Shown in pieces: positions 56,033-64,000 of a DNA stretch of 64,000 nt. The stretch's first letter is position 1, and each line of letters starts with the position of its first letter. The position numbers were made by a program, and so were the translations under genes. This stretch comes from Brumimicrobium sp. (lineage in GTDB: Bacteria > Bacteroidota > Bacteroidia > Flavobacteriales_D > Crocinitomicaceae), in the NCBI GenBank assembly GCA_023957385.1, contig JAMLGZ010000001.1, positions 1,784,923-1,848,922 on the forward strand. Reading direction: 5' to 3'. The notes below the pieces were generated by a model. It saw only the letters and a program-made list of their open reading frames with translations, was not told the origin of the DNA and made no database searches.

Positions 56033-57423
56033 CACATTCATCCGAAAGTTTTTAAAAATCTTGATAATTCCTTCTATATCTTAGTAAAATCGTCATTATA
56101 TCGGGTTTTATTGAGAAAATAAGTCATATTGATCAAATATTTTAGGAGGTTTATCTCTTTTAATTTTCTTAGCGCCTTCAGAAATTGAGTCACACACATA
56201 ATTCAAGGAGAGATAAAAAGGTAAACAAATTCTGATTTTTTCGACAAAATTAGAGAATGACTGTACTTTCTTTTTTGTGGTTCTACGAATCAATTCAAGT
56301 ATAAGATATGAAATTAGAGCAATGTAAATTTGTGATTTTACAGCATTTTCACTCGTTCCAATAAATGTCTTTAATTGTAGATTTTGTTTAATTGCTTTGA
56401 AAAAGAGTTCAATATCCCATCGTTTCTTATACAAATCAGCGATTGTCCTAGCTTTCCATTCTAATTGATTTGTTATAATTTCAATTACTTTGTTTTCATC
56501 TGGTTTGTAAACATGTACTAATCTCAAATAATGCTGGTCGATACCACAATCTTTCGATTTCTGACCAGAAAGTTTGATAATTTCATCTTTTAAGATATCT
56601 TGATCATCGACTTCGGGTAATTCTATTTCTTGAATGGTTTCATAAACAGTGTTGTTTTTTATTCTTGTAACAAAAACATTTTCTGCTTGTATTCGATTTA
56701 ACATTAATTGAAAATCAAAATAGCCTCTGTCCTCAACGATTATGGTGTTTTTTGGAAAAATAAGTTGAGATAAACCATAGCGATCATGCATTTTGGCTTC
56801 AGTTATATTTATCATATCAGGAATCATTAAATAATCATCCCAACAAGTGTGGATTTTAATTCCTCCTTTAGCTGTCCGAAATTTTGCCCAATCAAACATC
56901 GATAAACAGAGGCTAATTGTGGTGCTATCAATGAGTTTAATTTTTTGGTCTTTAATTTCCTCAATGATTTTGCTTTGATGTTTAGTTGCTAAAATGCGTT
57001 CATAGTGTTTTAAGAGTCTAAAATATAGCGTTTCATAGATTTTCCAATTCCGCTTTTTATTACCGTCGCTCATTGTTGAACGTGCAGGACTTTGTAATAA
57101 GCCTAAGTCCTTAATATACGTCTCATTCACACCTAAACCAATAGAAATATCGCTTAATGTTAAACATTTATTCAGCTGTCCGAAAGTCATTGCCACAAAC
57201 TGGTCGTAAGTTTTATATTTACTACAGCCTTTGTCACCTTGAAACTGTTTGGAGCAAGCCTCCAACATCCAACGAGGTACGAAATCTATTATTTGGCGAA
57301 TTAAAGGTTTGTTATTATTTTTGCATCGTCTGAAAAGTCCCATAAAATTTGTTTTTTAGTCGAAACCAAAAATAAAGGATTTTTCAGACATTTTTTTAAA
57401 TTTCAAACTTTCGGATAGTTGTG
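56033..57423 (-). mobile_element. Complete IS4-family insertion sequence (1391 bp)
   Basis: The ends CACATTCATCCGAAAGTTT (left) and, reverse-complemented, CACAACTATCCGAAAGTTT (right) are 19 bp inverted repeats with 16 matches. GAATTTTTA flanks both ends (56024-56032 and 57424-57432), a 9 bp target duplication. One intact transposase gene fills it on the minus strand. It sits in the gap between prfC and cspA, 32 bases from the duplication of MITE copy B. Confidence 0.93.
56108..57343 (-). CDS. IS4-family transposase
   Basis: This 411-residue DDE transposase has an N-terminal DNA-binding region (YDQFVAMTFGQLNKCLTLSD), first Asp139 in LIDSTTISL, second Asp205 in VEDRGYFDF and Glu312. The IS4 signature Y-(2)-R-(3)-E-(6)-K is exact: Tyr305, Arg308, Glu312, Lys319. 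The reading frame is intact with normal family length, so the element may still be active. It is located between 19 bp terminal repeats. Confidence 0.95.
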   Translation of the reverse strand: MGLFRRCKNNNKPLIRQIIDFVPRWMLEACSKQFQGDKGCSKYKTYDQFVAMTFGQLNKCLTLSDISIGLGVNETYIKDLGLLQSPARSTMSDGNKKRNWKIYETLYFRLLKHYERILATKHQSKIIEEIKDQKIKLIDSTTISLCLSMFDWAKFRTAKGGIKIHTCWDDYLMIPDMINITEAKMHDRYGLSQLIFPKNTIIVEDRGYFDFQLMLNRIQAENVFVTRIKNNTVYETIQEIELPEVDDQDILKDEIIKLSGQKSKDCGIDQHYLRLVHVYKPDENKVIEIITNQLEWKARTIADLYKKRWDIELFFKAIKQNLQLKTFIGTSENAVKSQIYIALISYLILELIRRTTKKKVQSFSNFVEKIRICLPFYLSLNYVCDSISEGAKKIKRDKPPKIFDQYDLFSQ

Positions 57424-57518
57424 GAATTTTTATTAAAAGCCATGAAATATTTTGTGAAAATATCCTCATATTCAATATTTAAGTTTACATTTACATCTTT
57501 AATTTTTAAATATTTATT

Positions 57519-57713
57519 ATGCCAACAGGAAAAGTGAAATTTTTCAATAATGAAAAAGGCTTTGGTTTTATTACTTCAGATCAAGACGGAAGTGATGTTT
57601 TCGTTCATATCAGCGGATTAACTGATAAAATTCGTGAAAATGATCAAGTTGAATTTGAAGTTTCAGAAGGAAAGAAAGGATTGAATGCTGTTAATGTAAA
57701 GGTTATCAAGTAA
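57519..57713 (+). CDS. cspA: Cold-shock protein
   Basis: This 64-residue single cold-shock domain has RNP1 KGFGFIT and RNP2 VFVHI, binds single-stranded RNA and DNA, and acts as an RNA chaperone. The start MPTGKVKFFN is typical. The gene follows the IS by 95 bases, so the IS right end lies near its promoter region. Ends at a bidirectional terminator. Confidence 0.95.
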   Translation: MPTGKVKFFNNEKGFGFITSDQDGSDVFVHISGLTDKIRENDQVEFEVSEGKKGLNAVNVKVIK

Positions 57714-57729
57714 TATTTTTTCAGTACAA

Positions 57730-57759
57730 AATAAAGGCTGCCAATTGGCAGCCTTTATT
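57730..57759. terminator. Bidirectional terminator between cspA and the Fe-S repair gene
   Basis: This is a perfect 30 bp palindrome (each arm AATAAAGGCTGCCAA or its complement) between two convergent genes, with A/T tracts on both sides. It can end transcription in either direction. Confidence 0.85.
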
Positions 57760-57778
57760 GTTTAATAGAATTAAACTT

Positions 57779-58507
57779 CTAATTATTTAGCATTTCTCTA
57801 GCTGTTGCTATAGATTTAGGAAAAAGTATATTATTCTCTAAATGTATATGTAGATGTAAATCTTCTTCAAATTCCTGTATCATAGCTAAAGTAACTCTGT
57901 ATGTGTTACATCCGTCTTCTGGAACAGTGAACCCATTGGTAAGAGCTGATATTTGTCTGAAATGTTCTCCTTCATCATCATGCTCTTTTAAGAATGTTTC
58001 AATTTGAGTCTTAACAGAGGCTAAAACTTGTGCATCCATTTTTTCCCCTTTTCGCTCAGCATCAACCATTTTTCTAATTTTTGGAAAATAAGTAAGCTCT
58101 TCTTTTTTCATGTGCATAGCTAAATTACCTGCTGAAAGGTTAAATAATTCATTCACTTTTGCTAATTCAGGGTGTCTTTCACCATGCACTCTAGTAATCT
58201 TGTCTAAATAAGGCTTAATCTCTAAACTCTTTGTTTCCACATAACGATGGTGAGTCTTTTCAATATAGTCAGCCAATAAATCCAATGGCCATGTGGTGTA
58301 GTCAATAGTTCTACCACCTGCTTGATTAGGCACGTCTTTTAGTTGCGTTAGTAATTCGTCTGTATTAATATTGTCTTTCGCACAAGCATCACCAATACTA
58401 CGATTTCCATTACAACAAAAATCAATTCCAAATTTTTTAAATACTGAAGCGGCTTTGTAATCAGCTGTAACTACATCTCCAATAATTGTGTCTTTTGTTA
58501 TTTCCAT
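57779..58507 (-). CDS. ric: Iron-sulfur cluster repair di-iron protein (RIC/ScdA/YtfE family)
   Basis: RIC proteins repair Fe-S clusters after nitric oxide or oxidant damage, using a di-iron centre. The 242-residue protein has the N-terminal ScdA_N domain (FKKFGIDFCCNGNRSIGDAC, with the paired Cys) and a C-terminal hemerythrin-like four-helix bundle with metal-ligand His/Glu residues in IEKTHHRYV, RVHGERHPEL, LAMHMKKEEL, EHDDEGEHF and LHLHIHLENNILFP. It is monocistronic. Confidence 0.92.
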   Translation of the reverse strand: MEITKDTIIGDVVTADYKAASVFKKFGIDFCCNGNRSIGDACAKDNINTDELLTQLKDVPNQAGGRTIDYTTWPLDLLADYIEKTHHRYVETKSLEIKPYLDKITRVHGERHPELAKVNELFNLSAGNLAMHMKKEELTYFPKIRKMVDAERKGEKMDAQVLASVKTQIETFLKEHDDEGEHFRQISALTNGFTVPEDGCNTYRVTLAMIQEFEEDLHLHIHLENNILFPKSIATAREMLNN

Positions 58508-58628
58508 ATCTTTATTATTGATTTATTATTTCCACCTTATTTGCTACAAAATTAGTAAATAAAAGATGATCGTATCCTTATTACAATTGAAAATGAGATT
58601 TGTTTACAAAAGAGACAAATCAACAGAT

Positions 58629-59084
58629 TTAATTTATAGATAAAATCTTAATATCGTACACTAGAATACTATTCTCAGGAATTAATTCTGTATGTTTTTT
58701 TCCGTATGCTAATTGAGGTGGTAAGATAATTTGTATAATACCTTGCGATTTAAGCATCATTAAAGCATCCTGCCAACCTGCGATGAGTTGATTTACCTTT
58801 AAATTTAACGGATCACTTTCATCAACTACTTGAAAGGTATTTCCATCTAAAAAATATCCCTTGTAGGCAAAAGAAACCTGGTCTTGGTATTGAATAAACT
58901 CCTCTCCAACTCCTTCATTTAAGATGTTGTAATACATTCCTGATTCATTCTTTTCAAAATGCAATCCATTTTTTTGAATATAATGTTGAATTTGTTGGTC
59001 GAAGTTCTGTAATTCTTTTTCAGAATATGTCCCACAGCTTGTTAGCAAGATAAAAGTCAACAGAAATAAGAACCAGATTCTCAT
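58629..59084 (-). CDS. FKBP-type peptidyl-prolyl isomerase lipoprotein
   Basis: The start MRIWFLFLLTFILLTSCGTY (59084) is chosen because it gives a lipoprotein signal with Cys17 and leaves 7 bases after the upstream stop; an earlier ATG would overlap that gene and spoil the signal. The 151-residue product has an FKBP core (VSFAYKGYFLDGNTFQVVDE; LIAGWQDALMMLKSQGIIQI; ILPPQLAYG; SILVYDIKIL). Such proteins speed proline isomerisation in exported proteins. It follows the TraB/GumN gene. Confidence 0.88.
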   Translation of the reverse strand: MRIWFLFLLTFILLTSCGTYSEKELQNFDQQIQHYIQKNGLHFEKNESGMYYNILNEGVGEEFIQYQDQVSFAYKGYFLDGNTFQVVDESDPLNLKVNQLIAGWQDALMMLKSQGIIQIILPPQLAYGKKHTELIPENSILVYDIKILSIN

Positions 59085-59091
59085 ACGATAT

Positions 59092-59967
59092 TTACATTTT
59101 AATAGGAGTAAGCGTATATCCTGCATTTTTTAGTAATTGAATAACTCCTTTTTCTCCTCCTAAATGTCCAGCACCGACAGCAATAAATGCTTTTTTATTT
59201 TTAATTATTTTTTGTATTGGTTTAATCCAATTAGCATTACGCTTATTTAAAAAGGTTTCTTCAAATTCTTCTGAATTTGTATCTGATTTTGCAATAAAAT
59301 CGTGAATTTCATCGATATTTTGACCAAGATAAATCTCAATTAATTTTCGAGAATTATATGCACTATCATCGTTGTTACTTCCTCTAATTGTACTCATAAT
59401 CATTTTTACTTGTTGATCATTAGCCATATTATTAATAAATCCCAGTTGTTCTTCGATAGTTTCTAATCCGTCAACTGGAATTTGATTTTGTTTAGCTAAT
59501 GTTTCAAATGTTAGTTCATAACTTTCAGGATTCTCGCCAAATTCATTTTTTGACAACAATTGTAGCAATACAAACGGTTTCATGCCGCTTAATGATTTTC
59601 TCATTTTTGTTTCATCCATACCTAAATTGGCTTGTGCATATTGAAATAAGGTATCCAACTGTTCTTTACTAAAGAAGTCGTCAAACAAATTTCCAGAATC
59701 CAGCATCATTAAGTTCATACCTTTCATTTGTTCAGAAATACCACCAATTTCCATAACTAATAATTCAGAATGTAGCAGTTTTTCTTTGAGGGATTCAGGG
59801 AAATAAAAATCTTCTTTTGGCATCATGTGCATAGTTCCAAAAATATAGCAAGGTGACTTCACCTTTTTTCCTGAAATTTCCCAAAGTAGGGAAGATGTGA
59901 TTTCGTTTTGTGCAAAAGAAGAAAATCCGAATACAATAAATAATGTAACAACAAATAATTTTTTCAT
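59092..59967 (-). CDS. TraB/GumN family protein
   Basis: This 291-residue protein has a signal peptide (MKKLFVVTLFIVFGFSSFAQ). Family motifs are IFGTMHMMPKEDFYFP near the start and AFIAVGAGHLGGEKGVIQLL near the end, each contributing a Gly-x-x-His motif of the Tiki/TraB fold. Related proteins are metalloproteases, but activity is not shown for most bacterial members. It overlaps the methyltransferase gene by 4 bases. Confidence 0.88.
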   Translation of the reverse strand: MKKLFVVTLFIVFGFSSFAQNEITSSLLWEISGKKVKSPCYIFGTMHMMPKEDFYFPESLKEKLLHSELLVMEIGGISEQMKGMNLMMLDSGNLFDDFFSKEQLDTLFQYAQANLGMDETKMRKSLSGMKPFVLLQLLSKNEFGENPESYELTFETLAKQNQIPVDGLETIEEQLGFINNMANDQQVKMIMSTIRGSNNDDSAYNSRKLIEIYLGQNIDEIHDFIAKSDTNSEEFEETFLNKRNANWIKPIQKIIKNKKAFIAVGAGHLGGEKGVIQLLKNAGYTLTPIKM

Positions 59968-60677
59968 ACTAACTTTTTTAATTCCATTAAGAATGAAGGT
60001 CCGTCCTTTCCTATGATTTTATGATCTAAACCAGCATCTTTAGCGCATTTTTTAAAATTTTCAGCATCTAAATATATCCAGTCAAACCAACCGCTTTCTA
60101 TTTCTTTATAATGCATATTAAACTTGAATTCTCCGTAATACTGGGCATTTAAATCAAACCACGTTCCACCTTCATCGTCTTCATAAAAATATTTAACATC
60201 TGTGGATTCACAAAGGATTTTTCCATTAGGTGTTAAAAGCCCTGATAAATGACGTAAAAATGGGGTTATTTGGACAAGCGTACCTGCAATCCCAATCCCA
60301 TTCATAAGCAAAAGTATGGTGTCATACTTTCCATGATTGAAGTTTAAAATAGGAGAGAGGTAATGATGCGCTTGAGGTAAAGTTTCTTTTAAGTAGGTGT
60401 GGGCGCCTTGACTTACTTCTACAGTTGTTACCTCATATCCTTGAGAGGCAAGGTGTTTAGCGTGTGGACCAGCAGCCGCGCCAATATCTAAAACGTGTCC
60501 AACACAATTCTTTATAGCTAATTTCTCTAATTTTGGAAAAGAAGTAAATCCTCTAAATAAATAATCAATAGGAATGACATCATCTTCCATGAGATTTGAT
60601 GAAACAATGATATCCGTATTGTGTTGTTTAGCATGGTAGTCTAGAATAGCATTACCAATTGGATCAGTTGAATTCAT
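59964..60677 (-). CDS. Class I SAM-dependent methyltransferase
   Basis: This 237-residue protein has the SAM motif VLDIGAAAGPHAKHLASQGY, an acidic post-motif VTTVEVSQGAHTYL and a motif IV-like stretch YDTILLLMNGIGI. No substrate-specific part is recognised. It overlaps TraB/GumN by 4 bases and is 2 bases from the pRiA4b-type gene, so the run CCA enzyme-pRiA4b-methyltransferase-TraB-FKBP is probably one operon. Confidence 0.85.
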   Translation of the reverse strand: MNSTDPIGNAILDYHAKQHNTDIIVSSNLMEDDVIPIDYLFRGFTSFPKLEKLAIKNCVGHVLDIGAAAGPHAKHLASQGYEVTTVEVSQGAHTYLKETLPQAHHYLSPILNFNHGKYDTILLLMNGIGIAGTLVQITPFLRHLSGLLTPNGKILCESTDVKYFYEDDEGGTWFDLNAQYYGEFKFNMHYKEIESGWFDWIYLDAENFKKCAKDAGLDHKIIGKDGPSFLMELKKLV

Positions 60678-60679
60678 AC

Positions 60680-61261
60680 TTAAAAATCGTATTCGTCATA
60701 ACCTCCTAAATCCATATCATCGTATCCATCTTCAAAGTCGTTATCGAAATCATCGTCAAAATCATCTCCAAATTCTAAATCATCTTGCGGATTATAATCT
60801 GTATCAAAATTCATTTCATTCATAGTTTGAGGTCCATGCTTTTTGTTTTTATCCGGGATTTCTCCAACTTTCATTAAAACCTTAGGTGATACTACATTAT
60901 CTTTTGTGACTCCACTTAATTCAATCAAAAATATCCACATCTTAAGGAAATCATACACTAAAATAAAGCGTTGGTTCAAAGATTCAATTTTATCTTTAAT
61001 TTGAATATCTCTCATTTCTTGGGGAGATTCTTCATTTTCCTTTGTATCAAAGGACATATCCATTAGGGTAATTTCCTCGCCCTTATCCCAATCATCATTA
61101 CTGACATAAAAGGAAGCCATTTGATCATTAGGTAAATCAAATGCTTGCAATAAGGAAGTATAAAACTCCTCAAATGTGTGATCTTCATTTACCAAAATCT
61201 CTCTAAATATCTCTGTTGTGGATATACTGTCTAATAATATTCTAAATTTTAACCCTGCCAT
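60680..61261 (-). CDS. Plasmid pRiA4b ORF-3-like family protein
   Basis: This 193-residue protein resembles the IS1096/pRiA4b ORF-3 family in its N-terminal part (ILLDSISTTEIFREILVNED, HTFEEFYTSLLQAFDLPNDQ, SFYVSNDDWDKGEEITLMDM). The C-terminal 50 residues are extremely acidic (DFGDDFDDDFDNDFEDGYDD). The family is often found on chromosomes without plasmid links; its role is unknown. No transposon features surround it. It is 15 bases after the CCA-type gene. Confidence 0.75.
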   Translation of the reverse strand: MAGLKFRILLDSISTTEIFREILVNEDHTFEEFYTSLLQAFDLPNDQMASFYVSNDDWDKGEEITLMDMSFDTKENEESPQEMRDIQIKDKIESLNQRFILVYDFLKMWIFLIELSGVTKDNVVSPKVLMKVGEIPDKNKKHGPQTMNEMNFDTDYNPQDDLEFGDDFDDDFDNDFEDGYDDMDLGGYDEYDF

Positions 61262-61276
61262 AATATATATAATTAA

Positions 61277-62704
61277 CTAAGGTAATAAATCAAATCTTTT
61301 TAATCCTAATTTCTCTCCTAATTTCAACATCATTTGAAATGCCTCATCGTAATCATTTTGAATGATCCCCTCTAAGACTGCCTCTTTAATCTCCTTTTTA
61401 ATAATTCCTATCTCACTTCCAGAGCTAATATTAAAAGTTTTCATAATAATATCGCCATTGATTGGCGGTTGGAAATTTCGAACTCTATCGTTTTCTTCAA
61501 CGGTTTTTAATTTTTCCTCTACTATTTCAAAGTTCTTTTTATACTTCCTTACTTTAAATTCATTTTTGGAGGTTATATCCGCATTGCACAAGGTCATTAA
61601 ATCGTTGATATCATCTCCTGCTTCATTTAATAGTCTTCTGATGGCAGAGTCTGTTACATCTCCATGCACCAATGCAATAGGACGTAAATGAAGGCGTACG
61701 AGATTCTGTACATACTTCATTTTATGATCCATAGGGAGTTTTAGCCGTCTAAATATTTTAGGAACCATTTTAGCACCTAAATCCTCATGTCCATGGAAAG
61801 TCCAACCAATAGATTCATTGTACCGTTTTGTTGGAGGTTTTGCAATGTCATGAAGAATCGCAGCCCATCTCAACCAAAGATTATCTGTGTGTTCAGATAT
61901 ATTATCTAAAACTTCCAGTGTGTGATAAAAATTATCTTTATGTGAATGATTATTAATAGTTTCAATACCAGCCAAATCTACCATTTCTGGAAAAAATTGA
62001 TGCAGTAATTGAGTAGAATATAACAATTTGAATCCACGAGAAGGTTCTTTGCTAAGAATAATCTTATTCAACTCATCTACAATTCGTTCCATAGAAATTA
62101 TTTGTAGGCGAGATGCATTTTCTTTAATAGCTTTTAAACTATTTGCCTCAATCTTAAAGCCCAATTGTGAAGCAAATCGAATGGCACGCATCATTCGCAA
62201 AGGATCGTCGCTATAAGTGATGTGTGGATCTAGTGGTGTTCTGATAATTTCCTTGTCTAAATCAGCTAAGCCATCAAAAGGGTCTAATAGCTCTCCAAAG
62301 GTATCTTTATGTAAACTCAACGCTAACGCATTAATAGTAAAGTCCCTTCTTTTTTGGTCATCATCTAATGTGCCATTCTCAACAATTGGTTTTCTAGAAT
62401 CGTTTCGGTATGACTCTTTTCTAGCTCCTACGAATTCTATGTCTAGGTCTTTATACACAAAGTGTGCAGTCCCAAAATTTTTAAATTGTGTCAAGTTTTT
62501 TACTCTTAGTTTCTCAGAAACTAATTTGGCTAATTCTAATCCATCCCCAACAACAACAATATCAATATCTTTGGAAGGTCTATCTAGCAATAAATCTCGT
62601 ACAAATCCACCAATAACATAGGATTGTAATTTTTTTTCTGTAACGATCTCACTTGTTACCTTGAAAACTGGGTGTGTTAATTTGTCGCTGTAATTTTTTG
62701 CCAT
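61277..62704 (-). CDS. CCA tRNA nucleotidyltransferase / poly(A) polymerase-type enzyme
   Basis: This 475-residue protein has the nucleotidyltransferase head GGFVRDLLLDRPSKDIDIVV with paired Asp residues, the RRDFTINALAL flexible loop, the substrate block DPLRMMRAIRFASQLGF and an HD phosphohydrolase domain (LHDIAKPPTKRYNE, FHGHEDLGAKM). It adds or repairs the 3' CCA of tRNAs. The C-terminal half is longer than the minimal enzyme, as in Bacteroidota. Start MAKNYSDKLTHP. Confidence 0.92.
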   Translation of the reverse strand: MAKNYSDKLTHPVFKVTSEIVTEKKLQSYVIGGFVRDLLLDRPSKDIDIVVVGDGLELAKLVSEKLRVKNLTQFKNFGTAHFVYKDLDIEFVGARKESYRNDSRKPIVENGTLDDDQKRRDFTINALALSLHKDTFGELLDPFDGLADLDKEIIRTPLDPHITYSDDPLRMMRAIRFASQLGFKIEANSLKAIKENASRLQIISMERIVDELNKIILSKEPSRGFKLLYSTQLLHQFFPEMVDLAGIETINNHSHKDNFYHTLEVLDNISEHTDNLWLRWAAILHDIAKPPTKRYNESIGWTFHGHEDLGAKMVPKIFRRLKLPMDHKMKYVQNLVRLHLRPIALVHGDVTDSAIRRLLNEAGDDINDLMTLCNADITSKNEFKVRKYKKNFEIVEEKLKTVEENDRVRNFQPPINGDIIMKTFNISSGSEIGIIKKEIKEAVLEGIIQNDYDEAFQMMLKLGEKLGLKRFDLLP

Positions 62705-62740
62705 TTCGGGTGCAAATATAATGGACTTATAGAAATAAAT

Positions 62741-63595
62741 CTAACTTTTTATCCATCCATACACCCCTTTATACTTGAAATTGGTGTAATTGATTACTAA
62801 GCTTTGCTCTTCGGCTATGCCGCTAAATAGAAGTACAAACTGCCATCCATCGTGGTTATATAAAGTTTTATATACAGCACCTTCATTATAATGAATTATA
62901 AAGTTTGAAGAACTCCAATTTAGGTATGCATCTTTTTCTACAACAGCAGGTGACCATCTGACTTCTGTTTTTTGAGTTAAAATATGATATTCAGGAGTGA
63001 ATTTAACTTTTTCAGGAAAGAAGGGGCCAACCATATCTCCAGAATCTCTTCCTATGAAAAAGCGATTACTTGTGTGAATATCCCCATTAATTCTTCGAAT
63101 TGTATGAATATTATGGCTAGCACTTCTGCAGCATGGATATTCATGTACAAATAAGATTATTTCTTGTGTGAAAGGCTGTACCTTATAAGCGACTAACTTT
63201 CCTACACTATTGAATATTTGTCGATTGAATTTCTCTTTCTTCAAATCATATATTTCAACGTATTCTCTTTCATCTGAACTTTCTCTCAGTCCCATAAAGA
63301 GTAGGAGAGTATCCCCACCCTTATCAAACTGAATATAATACCATTGATTTTGAAACCTATTCCAATAATTTGTGAATTCATTGGTGGAAGTTGTAAAGTC
63401 ATGAGCCAATTCAGTATAATTATATAAATCATGCACTTTATTGATAATAGAAGGGGCTTTGAATAATATACTATCAAAGTTGGTTTTCCCTTTATTTACA
63501 AACACTTCTTGAGGGATATTTACTAATGAAGGATTTTCTTGTGTTAACCCCAAACAAGAGAAACTTAAGAATATATAAACTATATATTTTTTCAT
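62741..63595 (-). CDS. Hypothetical exported protein
   Basis: This 284-residue protein has a signal region MKKYIVYIFLSFSCLGLTQE, which could be cut as an ordinary signal peptide or lipidated at Cys14. It is strand-rich, with a Cys pair in VHEYPCCRSASHNIHTIRR. No family is recognised. It lies alone between the clpC terminator and the CCA enzyme. Confidence 0.65.
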   Translation of the reverse strand: MKKYIVYIFLSFSCLGLTQENPSLVNIPQEVFVNKGKTNFDSILFKAPSIINKVHDLYNYTELAHDFTTSTNEFTNYWNRFQNQWYYIQFDKGGDTLLLFMGLRESSDEREYVEIYDLKKEKFNRQIFNSVGKLVAYKVQPFTQEIILFVHEYPCCRSASHNIHTIRRINGDIHTSNRFFIGRDSGDMVGPFFPEKVKFTPEYHILTQKTEVRWSPAVVEKDAYLNWSSSNFIIHYNEGAVYKTLYNHDGWQFVLLFSGIAEEQSLVINYTNFKYKGVYGWIKS

Positions 63596-63605
63596 AACTA
63601 CAATT

Positions 63606-63633
63606 AAAAAAGGAGCTTGAACACTCCTTTTTT
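63606..63633 (-). terminator. Rho-independent terminator after clpC
   Basis: The perfect 10 bp stem AAAAAAGGAG/CTCCTTTTTT with an 8-base loop lies 15 bases after the clpC stop. On the minus strand the stem ends in T residues. Confidence 0.8.
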
Positions 63634-63647
63634 ATTTTCTTAGTTTA

Positions 63648-64000
63648 TTATTTTTTATCAGGAGAAGATCCTTCTTTAGTCTTTGAATTATTTGGTCTGA
63701 TAATCTCAGAATCTAATCCATCTTTTTCTTTGTTTAAACACATTAGAATTTTATCACCTTCTTTGATAGAAGCATTAATAATTTTATCTGCTAAGATATC
63801 CTCTACATATTTTTGAATAGCTCTTTTTAGAGGTCTAGCTCCAAACTTTTCATCATATCCTTTCTCAACAATGAAATCTTTAGCGTCTTTACTTAATTCA
63901 ATATCATATCCAAGTTCGTAGATTCTTTTGTAAAGACTAGATAATTCGATATCAATGATTTTGTAAATATCTTCTTTATTCAATGCTTTGAACATGATCA
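63648..64000 (-). CDS. clpC: ATP-dependent Clp protease ATP-binding subunit ClpC, C-terminus (cut by window end)
   Basis: Only about 118 C-terminal residues are visible; the frame stays open through the window end. They match the C-terminal domain of ClpC/Hsp100: FKALNKEDIYKIIDIELSSL, LSKDAKDFIVEKGYDEKFGA, RPLKRAIQKYVEDILADKII. The ATG at 63995 is internal, since IM-FKAL continues the usual D-x-I-I-x-F sequence. ClpC unfolds substrates for ClpP. The tail after the domain is charged and not conserved in type. Confidence 0.9.
   Translation of the reverse strand, partial: IMFKALNKEDIYKIIDIELSSLYKRIYELGYDIELSKDAKDFIVEKGYDEKFGARPLKRAIQKYVEDILADKIINASIKEGDKILMCLNKEKDGLDSEIIRPNNSKTKEGSSPDKK

Noticed and set aside
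56033..57423. IS4 element as the driver of the 266 bp MITE
   Set aside because: Terminal sequences (CACA..ATCCGAAAG versus ACCCGTTGTG) and duplication lengths (9 versus 10) differ.
60680..61261. pRiA4b ORF-3-like gene as evidence of a plasmid or transposon
   Set aside because: It sits in a tight housekeeping run with no terminal repeats; the family name reflects its first description only.

Overview
This 64 kb window is a low-GC chromosomal segment of a member of the Bacteroidota, most likely Flavobacteriia/Flavobacteriales. The evidence is TAnnTTTG-type -7 promoter elements, PorT of the type IX secretion system next to ubiE, a DUF3276 PUR-like protein, DUF4924 and DUF5683 proteins, a signal peptidase I with an N-terminal membrane extension, many lipoproteins and a long pyruvate carboxylase. 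No rRNA or tRNA gene was recognised. I cannot name the genus from sequence alone.

Layout. Positions 1-4.8 kb (mostly minus strand) hold lepB (cut by the window edge), dapB, a GxxExxY nuclease-like gene sitting in a hairpin-rich repeat unit, a DUF5683 protein, parB-parA and a DUF3276 protein. Positions 4.9-15.3 kb hold a D-Ala-D-Ala dipeptidase lipoprotein, then minus-strand runs of rnz-STAS-pyrB-pyrR, a sugar-phosphate transferase with a lipoprotein and an oxidoreductase, and pyruvate carboxylase. Positions 15.8-19.5 kb (plus) hold a glycosyltransferase, an ABC ATPase and a YihY membrane protein. Positions 19.5-42.3 kb are mainly housekeeping: a CAP/OmpA-like protein, an LptA/OstA-like protein, purA, a second STAS protein, a Fur regulator, a formate/nitrite channel, ychF, aconitase, an Omp85 barrel, an RNA methyltransferase, and a tight block porT-ubiE-trkH-heptose kinase-aminotransferase.

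Positions 43.1-47.8 kb are an accessory plus-strand island of four genes without clear functions. It begins with an 847-residue soluble protein and ends at an imperfect inverted-repeat element. A transglutaminase-like gene with a one-base frameshift at its start lies to the left. The right part (48-64 kb) holds pbpC, an MFS exporter, a lipoprotein/barrel pair, a sugar O-acyltransferase, prfC, an IS4-family insertion sequence, a cold-shock gene, an Fe-S repair protein, several small-metabolism and folding genes, a CCA-adding-type enzyme and the C-terminus of ClpC (cut by the window end).

The best unexplained structures are four. (1) Two copies of a roughly 267 bp non-coding element, with 16 bp terminal inverted repeats, three internal hairpins and, in the better copy, a perfect 10 bp target duplication, which behaves like a MITE. 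(2) The GxxExxY gene framed by identical 33 bp hairpins. (3) The 43-47.8 kb island and its terminal inverted repeat. (4) A complete IS with 19 bp ends and a 9 bp target duplication inserted 33 bp from one MITE copy.
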